The notes beneath the pieces were generated by a model. It searched no databases. It was not told the origin of the DNA and saw only the letters and a list, made by a program, of their open reading frames with translations. From the NCBI GenBank assembly GCA_907163375.1, contig CAJQUW010003636.1:310001-374000 (forward strand): a DNA stretch of 64,000 nucleotides. The letters run 5' to 3'. The stretch's first letter is position 1, and each line of letters starts with the position of its first letter. Both the position numbers and the translations under genes were made by a program. The stretch is from Prostheceraeus crozeri (lineage: Eukaryota; Platyhelminthes; Polycladida; Euryleptidae). This document shows positions 1-9,599 of this stretch, piece after piece.

Positions 1-336
1 GACCTTGACCCCGAGGTTGTACGTCAAATCTTTTGGTAACAAACGATTCCCCATGTGAGACTTCCTATTAGTGTTTAATACACACCTAAGCTGTCTGAGC
101 ATTATTTAAAAAGCTATAAGACGTTTTTTGAAATATTTTATTCAAAATTCAAAAATCAATGACTGGTTGACCTTGACCCCGAGGTCGTAGGTTAAATCTG
201 TTGGTACCAAACGATTCCCCATATGCGCCTTCCTATTGGTGTGTTATAGATACCTAAGCTCTCAGAACAACATTTCAGAAGTTACATGGCTTTTTATAAA
301 TTCTAATTTTGAAATTCAAAATGGCTGCCGTTTGAG
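1..336. repeat. Tandem duplication, 168-bp period
   Basis: Two diverged direct copies (1-168 and 169-about 336). Both open with GACCTTGACCCCGAGGT and share AAACGATTCCCCAT and a CCTAAGCT block about 90 bp in. The first copy may start left of the window, so the array could be longer. No coding potential seen. Confidence 0.75.
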
Positions 337-722
337 CACAAAGCTACCGACCTGAAACGTCCAGATTGCCTTTTGGGACTCCCAAGACATCAGTCTAACT
401 GAAAATCAACACCGATTCTGTTCACGGTTTTGATACTCAAATTCGAAATTTCGGGGTCTGGCTCAAGGACTAATATTGAAAAGAAAGAGATATGATGCAC
501 TGTAAGCCGTTCGCTACCATATCGATGAAATACTTGCTATCAACTACTTTATTGCTTTTCATTTGGTAGCGCTTTTTCTGTCTGATAACAGCTACCAGAC
601 CTGTGTGGTGCCTATCAAATGCTTCTCTTTCTTCTAGTCGCATAAGCATGTTAGTAAAGCATAATTAACAATTCAATGCATCCGGCTCTCACGAGATCGA
701 AATGATATTTCAATGCGCTTTG
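337..722. other. Gene-free stretch
   Basis: AT-rich sequence without open frames, repeats or recognisable element ends. Confidence 0.5.
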
Positions 723-1181
723 CTCCTGGTGGACATTCCATGCATAATTCACGCGTAATTACGAAACACCCCAAACAACCGTGGTTAAAGACATTCTATT
801 CTTCTACGCGCGTACATACGCGCTGCACTAGGAGTCAGAAATCACTTGATCTGATGCTGTTAAAACATGGGAAATGTTTATGAATACGCCCGGGCGAGCG
901 TTTATAGTTTGTGCGTCGTCTATGGTTGTCTGCGTTGCCGCTTGAACCATACGGATGAACCGCTAAGCATGTCTTGTCTTCCCTGAGCATGAAATTGAGG
1001 TTCTATCACATTGTTTAGCCTCTGATACATGCAGACACATGAGACGCAAAGTCTATATAACAGGACTGCCGACAGATGTTGCAGCAATGTCATGCATAGC
1101 CACGGATGTTTAAGGTCATGTGTAATTACGCGTTGTTTACGCGTGAATTACGCGTAATTGAGCGTGGCATTTCACCTAGTG
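723..1181 (-). mobile_element. CACTA-type MITE, copy 1 (diverged)
   Basis: One of three copies of the same non-autonomous element (others at 11558-11977 and 49530-49926), here in the opposite orientation. The right end is well kept (GGCATTTCACCTAGTG); the left end (from CTCCTGGTGGACATTCC) has drifted from the CACTAGGT consensus. The inside shares long blocks with the other copies, for example GCCCGGGCGAGCGTTTATAG. No transposase. It is assigned to the CMC/CACTA group only by the CACTA ends and the 2-bp target duplications of the two other copies. Confidence 0.7.
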
Positions 1182-1660
1182 TAGCTACATACTTCCCCGA
1201 AGCGTGTAGCAGCATACAAAGAAAGGAGAAAGTAAGCATATGCGACGTATAAAATCTACGTGTTTATGCGTCGGCTGCTTGTAATGAAATTTCGGAAACA
1301 TAGCCTATGTGCAAGGAAGACCTTCATAATTTATAGGTTTCATTTCCTACATTATCTGACAAGATTGGATTATTATTTTATCTCAACGCTTATCACAGTT
1401 TGAGTGTTTTGCAATATGAAAGGTAAAGCCTTCGAAGGGACCGCGAAAATTCATTGAAATGAGACAGGTTTTGCAATAAGAGAAGTTGCAAATAACAGAG
1501 GCTGCATGGCTATGGTAAAGATAGGAAAAAATTGTGTCCGAGATATTTTGTTGCAATATGACAGGTTTTGCAATAAGAGAGGTTGCAATAGGACAGGTTC
1601 GACTGTATTAAGCATACTTAATTTCAGATCAAAAAATTTTGATAATATTAAGTAAGTAAG
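1182..1660. other. Gene-free stretch with a short imperfect repeat
   Basis: No gene. The phrase GACAGGTTTTGCAATAAGAG occurs near 1465 and again near 1560, a local duplication. A TAAG microsatellite (about 1650-1667) forms the target of the next element. Confidence 0.5.
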
Positions 1661-1667
1661 TAAGTAA

Positions 1668-2453
1668 GGGGCCATCCATAAAGGACGTCCGCAGCGGGGG
1701 GGAGGGGGGTCAGTCAAATGCGGACAGTTGCGGACGGGGAGAGGGAGGGGGCAAGAAAAAGCGGACGTCCGCTTATTCACAAGTTAAATCACTTTTGACA
1801 CCGGATGGTTAGCGTTTTAAGTTCATCTCTTCACTGTGAAGGAATGGTAGACTAATGACTTGTTAATCTGCGATCCAAATTCTGATGAAAATTGATCAAT
1901 GAAATTAAGATAAGTAATACATGTAAACCGTTGGACTATAAAAGAAATTAGTACATCAAATTGTTGACTAGTTTATAAAATCGTATATATCTATAAATGT
2001 GCTGTCATGTAGTATATAGTATTCAAACGGGAGTTTGGCTTTTCTGTTATTAAGCTTTATAGTATATGTTACTAGAGTGTAGGTTATGAAGGTGTTTATA
2101 ATCTGTCTTTTAAGAATGTAAAATTTAAAAATTTGAAGATTGAGCAAGAAAATCGGTTGAAATTATTCCGTGGCTGACGTAGGACCATCACAACAAATCT
2201 GACAGGCTCTGTTATAACATGTACGTCTATCAAGAAATAAGCTAATAAATTATGTAGGTTACAGACATGTAGGCCTATGCACCAAAACGAAAAATAAGAT
2301 GCAAACAAGGCTAAGATGCAACGAGACTAAATACCTAAGTGATAGTAACTCAGTTTCATAGCTAATACTGAAGGCTTATAAATGCGGACGTCCGGGGGGA
2401 GGGGGGTTCCGAAAATAGTCAATTTTCTGCGGACGTCCTTTATGGATGGCCCC
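1668..2453. mobile_element. Non-autonomous DNA transposon with perfect 26-28-bp inverted ends
   Basis: The ends GGGGCCATCCATAAAGGACG (1668 on) and its reverse complement (ending 2453) match perfectly over about 26 bp. They are flanked by the 7-bp direct repeat TAAGTAA (1661-1667 and 2454-2460), although the target is itself a TAAG microsatellite, so the duplication length is uncertain. Just inside each end lies a G-rich run (about 1695-1750 and 2394-2407) and further GCGGACGTCCG motifs. The 786 bp encode nothing recognisable. Superfamily not assigned. Confidence 0.8.
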
Positions 2454-2460
2454 TAAGTAA

Positions 2461-3552
2461 ATCGCATGTTTTCAGAAGTCAATGGAAATCAGACAAACCA
2501 TATATGCGATACAAAAATTTCGAAATCAGAAATGTCTTCAAAGAGGAGAAAGACATGAGAAATTAGTCATTAGTGGTGTGGTTCAAGATCATTGTCACTC
2601 TTGGGAAAAACGAATTTCTTCTACGAGTTGTACGAACTCCTGGCTGAACAAATCTTCCAGTGCGACCATAGAAATGAACAATACCATAGAAAGTCCTAGA
2701 ATGGAAATTGCATGAAAATTATGGCACACTCCGGGGGAACTTAGTTGGGGCAAAATGCAAATTGTACGAGCTGGTTTTCTTGTTTTCTGGTTGACATTTT
2801 TAATTATCAAGTCAATTTGTGATGTGGATTGTTGCCATTTGTCCAAAGATCACGTTCACAAAAGAAATAGTGAATTTACAAAATAGTGCAGCGACAGGAT
2901 GACAAAGAAGTAAATCCTTTAAAACGTTCTGTACATTTATCATTTTGAAATATCGCTCCTATAATTCAATCAAGAGCATAATCAGACACATATGCAACTT
3001 GCAATGTCGATTTACAGAGCATGCATTGCTCCAGCTTGAAATCAGAGGCCAAGAAATCTTAGAGTATTCATTTTACTTAAAAGGGTTCCCCTGTTCAATA
3101 TATTTGAACAATTTTCAAAACCTTTGCATGCTTTCGAATATGAGCTTCCAAAATATCATCACACTATACCACATATGTCATTTAGTGATTAATTGAAAAG
3201 TTCCAGCGACATTTCATTTATCTGATAAATGACTGTAGCTAAAGAAACTTTCGATGTGTTTATTCTAGAAAGCGCTAGGTTTCTTGACCGCTAGAAGGAG
3301 AAATAATCCAATAATTAGAATTTTATCTTTGAATTCTTGAGATGTTCTTACAACCAGTACACCGACTATCGATTATGACTCTGTGAACCAAATTTCAATT
3401 CGTATTCCAGTGTTGAAGAATTGGAAAATAGTTGTCAATGACTGGTACAAATAGACACAGTATATTAATCCATTGAATAGTTGGCTATTTCATATGAAAC
3501 AATGCCGCCATCTCACTTAAAATTCTCTTCAAGAAAATCCTACAATTTGCTG
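2461..3552. other. Gene-free stretch
   Basis: Only short overlapping frames under 85 codons on both strands, with no motif or codon signal. No repeat structure seen. Confidence 0.5.
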
Positions 3553-4180
3553 TCAACAACTTCCACAGCCAACTGGGCAGATAGTTTGATTGTGATTCAA
3601 TGTTTCAGGTCGAATATGATCTACAAACCATAGATTTTTCCATGTGCCATCATTGCACATAGGTAAGATATCAAACTTCCATTCTAGTGTGCTATATCTA
3701 TTTCTATGAGTACGACATGTAGTTTGGGGACACATTGGATTTAAAGGATGGTTTGCATTACTCGAAATTTTGAGCAGAAGTTTGGAGGCTGCATCTGAGC
3801 GCCGTGATTTCAAGTTTGGAAAGAACCTGAATTGGCATTCGCTTGGGTCCGCACATATGATTCGGTGGGTTCTATCTTGTATTTTTTCGACTATAGCTTC
3901 ATCCTTTGCCAGCATTCCTACAAACAGTGGTTATGAGTATTCGATAACAGATCGAATCAAAGCATGATAAACTTGTGCCAATTGTGGTGGTTTAAGAATG
4001 GGTCTGAGAATTCGAAGAGCATACAAGCGTGCCGATGCAATTTTATTTATATACTCGAAATGTCTCCCTCATTTCAAATTAGACGTGAGGTTTACACCCA
4101 AAATTTTGAGCTCGTCAACTTGACCAAAATGTCGGGAAATGATGAAACGAAGCAATTGATATTATATCATAAATGATACC
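3553..4180 (-). pseudogene. CR1/L2-like LINE reverse transcriptase, C-terminal fragment
   Basis: The minus strand reads through the region after the polymerase core of a LINE ORF2. It contains LKILGVNLTSNLK, then ASARLYALRILRP, HALIRSVIEYS, and VEKIQDRTHRIICA followed by a run ending in NHPLNPMCP. The same order (ILGV - RLHVIRQL - IRSIMEYCSP - EKVQSRSHRVICG - EHPLHH) is seen in the better LINE at 47252-47836. Two in-frame stops interrupt it (after TSNLK and after IEYS). Only the last 230 or so codons remain; the 5' part is absent. A dead, 5'-truncated copy, which is usual for LINEs. Confidence 0.75.
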
Positions 4181-4618
4181 AAATTCTACTAGTAGGCTAG
4201 AAGAGTTGAAATGAATGCTATCGATAATTATTTATCCGATTGTCATCTGGATTCTCCATGATCGATTTCAATTAGTTTCATTTCAAGTTTTGCTTCGTTG
4301 ATACCATGTGGTTGATAATGCGGTTGTGTTCAGACTCTGTGCTGGATTCCTCTCTACCTGAGATAAAAATTATTGTTTTCTTTTGAAATTATCTTAAAAT
4401 ACATTAACTTTGGCAATTTTCAATGCTTTGTCATAATTTACATGGCGAATTGAAAAGTTTGAATTGGAATGAGTTTTGGTATATTTCTAATTTGCACTTT
4501 ATTTTCTAGCACCGTTTCTAAGTTGTTTTCATTACAATTCAACAGCCGTGCAGCCAACGACTTTTAAAGTTGACTTTGATGACTTTGATAAACGATGCGT
4601 TTTGATTACATACATTCA
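4181..4618. other. Gene-free stretch
   Basis: AT-rich. It may include more decayed LINE sequence next to 4180 but nothing that can be read with confidence. Confidence 0.4.
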
Positions 4619-5838
4619 GGGGCGACAGTACAGAAACACTGTCAGGCTAACAAATCATTAACAGTGAGATTCACCCATTGAAATTACCTCGTCACCAGTG
4701 GCGTCTCCTCCGTACCTGCGAGGCCTTCGGCGCATCCTCAAAAATAATTTTCCAACAATTATAAAAATAAAAAGTGTCATCATTCATTTAAATTCGATAG
4801 CTTCTCGTGACCGCTGTGCACAGCTTTCCGTCTCAAAGTCAGACGCTCAACCTCATTGAACAGTTTTACAGCACGTGTTCGAATCACAGCTGTTTTCTTC
4901 CAACAATTAGACACACAAGCTGGTCGTGTGTTTAGACGGAGCGTTGATGTGAGACAGAGCGAAAGTTGTGTGCATTTGAGGCAGTAAGCGCACGCGCCCG
5001 CGTCCGCGCCAATATTGGCTTTCCCGATAGACATACATAGTGCTTTGCCTTCTCCAATTTTTGCAATGAAATTCTACGCGATTCTTGATCGAGGCGCGGT
5101 ATCTAAATATAGTAAGGGAAGCGCAACCCAATTGTTCCTGGATTCGCTTTATGTCAGAGATGCCACTACGTCAACATTAGCAGGTGGCTGACGTTCAGAC
5201 GACTGCGATCAGATGATGAGCGTTCTCCAATGAATGCAGAGTAATGCATCTGACTCGAACACCCAGATTCGGTAGAATTCCATAAATGTTTTTACGTGAT
5301 TGATGTGACACTATGTTTAGTACTGCAGATGAGAACATAACCACGCCTTTCGACCGAAGGGAATATACTGAAAAGATGACAGTCGTCAAGCAAGGTAGGC
5401 CAACACCTGATATAAAAATTGAAAGTACTCACAGAGAAAGAAATAAGTTAATACACAAAACATTTTAATGCATCAAAATTTCAAACATGTGAGCGGCTGA
5501 CCGGCCATGAGAAACGCAAGAAACTGTTGACCTTGTCTCCTTTTTTCTCGAGGAAATGTGCTCTGGACAGACAGGAGATATAGTAATCAGTTCCTTGAGT
5601 AAGGCGGTTAAGAGACATGAGCAATCACTTCTCATGTGCACATCCACTTGGCCTTAAAAAATGTTGGCGAAATTGTTGTTAAAAATTCAACTTTTATGAA
5701 AATTAATGTTGTAACATAAAAAATTTCTGGTATAGAAATAGTATTCCAATGCCGAGTGAAGGCCTACGGTCTGGGCGCATGCGACGCCAATTATCTCGCC
5801 AATGACTCATTATCTAACACTTTCTTTGCGATCGCCCC
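4619..5838. mobile_element. Short MITE, split by a hAT insertion
   Basis: The left half (4619-4695, GGGGCGACAGTACAGAAACA) and right half (5795-5838) form inverted ends. They align with the unbroken 120-bp copy at 36661-36780, including CAGGCTAACAAATCA and CACCCATTGAA on the left and ACTCATTATCTAACAC on the right. The middle 1.1 kb is a separate element. Target duplication not clear; superfamily unknown. Confidence 0.6.
4696..5794. mobile_element. hAT-like non-autonomous element, CACTGGCGT family, copy A
   Basis: Starts CAGTGGCGTCTCCTCC and ends in a decayed inverted match (GACGCCAATTAT). The flanks CTCGTCAC (4688-4695) and CTCGCCAA (5795-5802) look like an 8-bp target duplication with two changes, supported by the intact MITE at 36.7 kb, which shows the empty site. 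Left and right ends also match those of the larger copy at 6575-11088 (TCGGCGCA on the left, TAGGCCTTC on the right). No transposase frame inside. A CG-rich patch near 4985-5010 has no evident role. Confidence 0.55.
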
Positions 5839-6566
5839 AGGCTAATCTGATGAGCGTTTACAATTGAGTGACAGACAAGAGATTCAATATGCAGACACAA
5901 TGATTGAACTAACGAAGTCAAGAAAGCGCAAAAGCTGTGACAAAGAATAATTGGTCATATAAGGCAATGAGTACAAAATAAATAAACTGAAATAAATCGC
6001 ATGACAATATTGTTTGCACTAGAGGAACAAAATTAGCAAAACTAAAGACACACACGATAAAAAACCCAATCAATAAAATAAGATAATAAATTAAATGTCA
6101 ATGAAAAGCTCTCTCACACGCTTCATTCTACAGTTTATTTTGTACTCATTATCTTTTATGAATATTTCTTTGTCATAGTTTTCGCGCCTTCATCTTGACT
6201 TCATTCATTAATGAGTCCGTACATTGTGTCTCTCTTCTCTTGTAAACACTCATCACAAAACGAATTCTGCGTCCATGTCTTGCTGATAGAGAAAAGTGCT
6301 CCTGATGCTCGCAGTCACAGCACGCATGTCTATCAATATCAACAGTGCATAAATGTGATGTCTTGAAGTGCATGCAGTGTATTCTAATACTGTATTTCAC
6401 TTCACACGGAATATAATGTTATGTAATAATACATATAATAATAAATATTATGTATGATTAGTGTAAGCTGAAAGTACTAAGCTGAATAGCTTTTTTCATC
6501 AACAACAAGGATTCAAAGAAACAAATTAACCTACCAAAATAAATACTGTTTATTAAAACAATGTGT
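5839..6566. other. Gene-free stretch
   Basis: AT-rich, short frames only. Contains many TATT/AATA runs near 6415-6450. No gene or element recognised. Confidence 0.45.
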
Positions 6567-6650
6567 GTAAAATCCACTGGCGTATTCTCACCGTTCCTGC
6601 GGGTGATCGGCGCAGAGCAATCAATAATATAGTTATTCTTAAGAATAATT

Positions 6651-6967
6651 CTTCATCGATATCACATTAACAAACCTTCAGTTGCTCATCTTCCTATGAG
6701 TAAACACATTGCTAGATGCTGCAAAGGTATAGACCTGAAATTTGAGGCCGCTCCTATCTTCCAACTACCATTTCATTACAGCAAGGAAAATAGAGAGCTG
6801 AGAGAAAGATATTTTATTTTGAAGTTCAAATCGAAGCTTGTGTAATAACTGCAGCTAATTTGTACATCAGGTATTCATTTCATTTTATTTGATGTGCTTT
6901 GAGAAGGAATGTGAAAAATCCTCCGAAATCCGGATCACACAATAAAGGCTCATTTTCTACATTCTAT
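6651..6967 (+). mobile_element. Penelope-like element, 3' end (GIY-YIG tail)
   Basis: Reads LHRYHINKPS, then MSKHIARCCKGIDLKFEA and ENRELRERYFILKFKSKL before a TAA stop at 6843-6845. This matches the end of the GIY-YIG domain in the neighbouring PLE at 7519. The non-coding tail (about 6890-6945) has a hammerhead-like layout: TGTG, a variant core TTGAGAA, a GGA/TCC stem, GAAA, a self-complementary TCCGGA, then ACACA, which can pair back to TGTG. Truncated at its 5' side. Confidence 0.7.
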
Positions 6968-6997
6968 TGTTTTCTCTGTCAAACTTTTGGTACATTG

Positions 6998-7000
<3 letters not shown>

Positions 7001-7068
<68 letters not shown>
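7001..7068. repeat. (TA)n microsatellite
   Basis: An unbroken TA run of about 34 units, ending in AATCATTATATACC. The same TAATCATTATATA phrase returns at about 7402-7412 beyond the palindrome, so the palindrome probably inserted into or next to a TA-rich target. Confidence 0.9.
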
Positions 7069-7070
<2 letters not shown>

Positions 7071-7111
7071 CATTATATACCATAAGTAATCGCCATGAGA
7101 CTTAATAATAG

Positions 7112-7401
7112 AGATAAATTAAAAAATCAACGTAATCTCAAGATAGAAATTGTTTATTCACGAATTTTCGTCTAAGACTTCATCAGGTGAACGAAGTAAA
7201 TGTACATGAAGTGAAATGACATTGCATTATAAGGAAAAGTAACAAGAGTTCAACACGTGTTGAACTCTTGTTACTTTTCCTTATAATGCAATGTCATTTC
7301 ACTTCATGTACATTTACTTCGTTCACCTGATGAAGTCTTAGACGAAAATTCGTGAATAAACAATTTCTATCTTGAGACTACGTTGATTTTTTAATTTATC
7401 T
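7112..7401. mobile_element. Penelope-like tails joined head-to-head (290-bp palindrome)
   Basis: Two arms of 145 bp, with one mismatch seen by eye, meet without spacer at AACACGTGTT (axis between 7256 and 7257). Each arm is a PLE 3' tail. It carries CTGATGA (7327-7333, and 7180-7186 on the other strand), a short GTC/GAC stem and GAAA, the core order of a hammerhead ribozyme, then a stretch ending TATCTTGAG. No coding sequence is left. The near identity of the arms suggests a recent origin or repair between arms. Inverted PLE terminal copies are a known feature of the class. Confidence 0.7.
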
Positions 7402-7518
7402 TAATCATTATATAATATATATATTAATATATTATGTAATTATTACCTTTCATAACAACGTCTAATCCAGATAACCCAAATATTTTTAGAACTGTAATTC
7501 GCCCGGTGACCAGCATGT

Positions 7519-8004
7519 TTGTCCTTAATCGGACCTTTCCAAAACTATAGGGTTATTCCCTCTTATAGACAGAATAAATCATTACTAACTATCCTCAGAA
7601 AAAATGACAGTTTTGCTGTAACTGGTATAACTCGGTGTGGAGATGCGAGGAGCAAATGTTGCAACCACTTGATTATAGGCACGAAGATTGCAATTAAACA
7701 TATGGATTTCGAACTGAAAAGGAATTTTAACTGTTATTCCAGTAATGTGCTATATGTTTTGAAATGCAAGGGCTGCTCAGACTTCTACATTGGTCAAACT
7801 GGAGATATCATCCGTAATAGACTTACCGTCCATCGCCAACATATCAATAATCCTAGCTTAGCTATCCTATATGTCATCAAACACATAGCTATTTGTGCTA
7901 AGGACCATGATATTAGATTTGAAGCTGTGCCTTTCTGTCAGTTTCCAAATAACGCAACCAGATCCGAGAGGGAAGGAAATCTAAGAAAGATATTTTATTT
8001 CTAA
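7519..8004 (+). pseudogene. Penelope-like GIY-YIG endonuclease domain (partial ORF)
   Basis: 161 codons. The GIY-YIG nuclease nicks the target for PLE retrotransposition. Visible in order are NKSLLTILRKNDSFAVTGIT (linker), a Cys-rich piece RCGDARSKCCNHL, the zinc-ligand-like CKGCSDFYIGQTGD (the YIG strand, about residues 90-103), then RNRLTVHRQHIN with the usual R and H. The C-terminus NLRKIFYF is shifted relative to the RYFILKF end seen in the copy at 6651, so a small frame change near the end is likely. The ORF start is arbitrary because the protein is cut at its N side; the reverse transcriptase is absent. Confidence 0.8.
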
Positions 8005-8062
8005 ATTCAAACCTCCTCTCAATAGGGATCAAAGATAGTTGCGGTTCATTTATTTCATGTAA

Positions 8063-8117
8063 CGGTGTCTGACGAGGTGTCATAAGTTATAAAAATACAC
8101 CGAAACCGGTAACACCG
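8063..8117 (+). ncRNA. Hammerhead ribozyme, minimal type I, in PLE tail
   Basis: All parts of the self-cleaving motif are present. Stem I pairs CGGTGT (8063-8068) with ACACCG (8112-8117), six perfect pairs. The core CTGACGA (8069-8075) fits CUGANGA. Stem II pairs GGTGT (8076-8080) with ACACC (8097-8101), five perfect pairs with a 16-nt A/T-rich loop. GAAA is at 8102-8105. Stem III is only the self-complementary CCGG (8106-8109), closed by A8105-T8110. Predicted cleavage is after A8111 (UA site). Hammerheads are known in Penelope-like elements. A 2-bp stem III in the monomer suggests it works best as a dimer or between tandem copies. Confidence 0.85.
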
Positions 8118-8196
8118 ACATCTGGTTTTCATTTCTTTTATATATATATATAAGAGAAATAAAAAGACCAGAGGTTTCCAACAAAATTAATTGTAT

Positions 8197-8240
8197 TCCC
8201 CGACTAGTTTCTGCAGGGTGCTACCTGCTTCTCAAAGGGA
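8197..8240 (-). ncRNA. Hammerhead-like fold, left arm
   Basis: Minus-strand mirror of 9298-9341. TCCCT and GGGGA form stem I, GCAGG and CCTGC form stem II, then GAAA, a self-complementary CTAG stem III and TC before the predicted cut. The core reads TTGAGAA rather than CUGANGA, and an extra A precedes GAAA, so activity is doubtful. Confidence 0.45.
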
Positions 8241-8316
8241 CTGGGAATGAAATGATAGAGGATACAAAATTATAACTGAATGCATATAAGTATACACAAA
8301 AACATAGAAATTATGC

Positions 8317-8712
8317 TTAACATGCATTGAGACGAGGCTCATATCTTTGAATGAAAGCAAATTCCATTCTTTCCCTGTCCGCTTTCTTGGATTTTGGTGA
8401 CATTTTATAAAATGGTGTTACAATGAATTTGATTTCTCTATTTTTAGCACAATTAGTTATATGTTTGCTCACGGGAAGAATGGAGTATTTCGGGTCAAAA
8501 ATATGCTGTCGGTGAAGTGTCATGCGGTGGCGTAGGGTGTCTCCGGTCTGTCCAATATAGTATTCATTACACCCCTTACAGACTAATTTGTATATCAGAT
8601 TGCTTGATAAGCAAGACATATTTGATTTTATTTCGAAATTGATTATTGTATCTTTTACTTTAAAAACAGTATTTTTCCCGCAAAGCACAGAGAAGTGTTC
8701 TCTCTGCTTCAA
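8317..8712 (-). pseudogene. Penelope-like GIY-YIG domain, left copy
   Basis: From the arm boundary it reads GKNTVFKVKDTIINFEIKS, then SSNLIYKLVCKGCNEYYIGQ (the zinc-like CKGC and the YIG strand), TGDTLRHRMTLHRQHIF, ILPVSKHITNCAKNREIKF and a C-terminal ERMEFAFIQRYEPRLNAC before the stop. The first dozen or so residues of the open frame come from the spacer and are not part of the domain. It has the same length and end as the right copy. N-terminal reverse transcriptase absent. Confidence 0.8.
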
Positions 8713-8729
8713 AGTGTTTCAAAGATCAA

Positions 8730-9221
8730 AAAGTAAGACGGACTTTCAGACAACCCAAACCTCTGCTAACCATTTTGAATAGAAATAACCGATGCACAAT
8801 CACCGGAGTCACCAAATGCAATGAACCTTTGTGCAAGTGCTGTGATCTTCTGTCAACGGGAAAAAATACTGTTTTTAAAGTAAAAGATACAATAATCAAT
8901 TTCGAAATAAAATCAAATATGTCTTGCTTATCAAGCAATCTGATATACAAATTAGTCTGTAAGGGGTGTAATGAATACTATATTGGACAGACCGGAGACA
9001 CCCTACGCCACCGCATGACACTTCACCGACAGCATATTTTTGACCCGAAATACTCCATTCTTCCCGTGAGCAAACACATAACTAATTGTGCTAAAAATAA
9101 GGAAATCAAATTCATTGTAACACCATTTTATAAAATGTCACCAAAATCCAAGAAAGCGGACAGGGAAAGAATGGAATTTGCTTTCATTCAAAGATATGAG
9201 CCTCGTCTCAATGCATGTTAA
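8730..9221 (+). pseudogene. Penelope-like GIY-YIG domain, right copy
   Basis: Runs 80 or so bp further 5' than the left copy: RRTFRQPKPLLTILNRNNRC, then CNEPLCKCCDLLSTG (paired Cys that commonly precede the nuclease in PLEs), CKGCNEYYIGQTGD and LHRQHIF, and the same C-terminal ERMEFAFIQRYEPRLNAC. No in-frame ATG at the start of homology, since the copy is 5'-truncated. GIY-YIG catalytic-type residues (Y, YIG, R, H) are visible and the domain looks uninterrupted. Confidence 0.8.
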
Positions 9222-9297
9222 GCATAATTTCTATGTTTTTGTGTATACTTATATGCATTCAGTTATAATTTTGTATCCTCTATCATTTCATTCCCAG

Positions 9298-9341
9298 TCC
9301 CTTTGAGAAGCAGGTAGCACCCTGCAGAAACTAGTCGGGGA
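9298..9341 (+). ncRNA. Hammerhead-like fold, right arm
   Basis: TCCCT/GGGGA stem I, GCAGG/CCTGC stem II, GAAA, self-complementary CTAG stem III and a TC cleavage position. The core departs from consensus at the positions equivalent to C3 and G8 (T and A here), which could still pair. One extra A lies before GAAA. Confidence 0.45.
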
Positions 9342-9420
9342 ATACAATTAATTTTGTTGGAAACCTCTGGTCTTTTTATTTCTCTTATATCCTTGCGTTT
9401 GCTTTGATTTCAATTATTTA

Positions 9421-9422
<2 letters not shown>

Positions 9423-9455
<33 letters not shown>
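9423..9455. repeat. (TA)n microsatellite
   Basis: About 16 TA units directly after the PLE pair. Confidence 0.9.
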
Positions 9456-9457
<2 letters not shown>

Positions 9458-9599
9458 ATCGCCATATTGATCTTGATAATATCTATGTTCATCTTCGTCA
9501 ACAGCTAGTGTATTTAGGATAGCTACATTTTTATATTCTTTTATCAGAACATAAGGTACGCAGGACTATATTAGCATAGTTTCTTCATTTTCATATAAA

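Larger units (their letters stand above)
7440..8140 (+). mobile_element. Penelope-like element, 5'-truncated copy with ribozyme tail
   Basis: Comprises the end of the ORF with a GIY-YIG domain, a short non-coding tail and a canonical hammerhead ribozyme (8063-8117). It ends near a TA repeat (8139-8152). The reverse transcriptase part is missing. Confidence 0.75.
8151..9387. mobile_element. Head-to-head Penelope-like pair with 530-bp arms
   Basis: The left arm (8151-8680, minus strand) and right arm (8857-9387, plus strand) are inverted copies that look nearly identical by eye (one codon change, R/K, in the encoded proteins, plus a T/A-run indel). The spacer of about 176 bp holds about 80 bp more of the right copy's ORF and about 50 bp of sequence left of it. 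Both arms end outward in the same tail with a hammerhead-like fold. This is a single composite insertion or two insertions made very close in time. Confidence 0.8.

Noticed and set aside
8151-9387. LTR retrotransposon with inverted repeats
   Set aside because: The repeats are inverted, contain GIY-YIG coding sequence and carry hammerhead-like tails, which fits Penelope-like elements.
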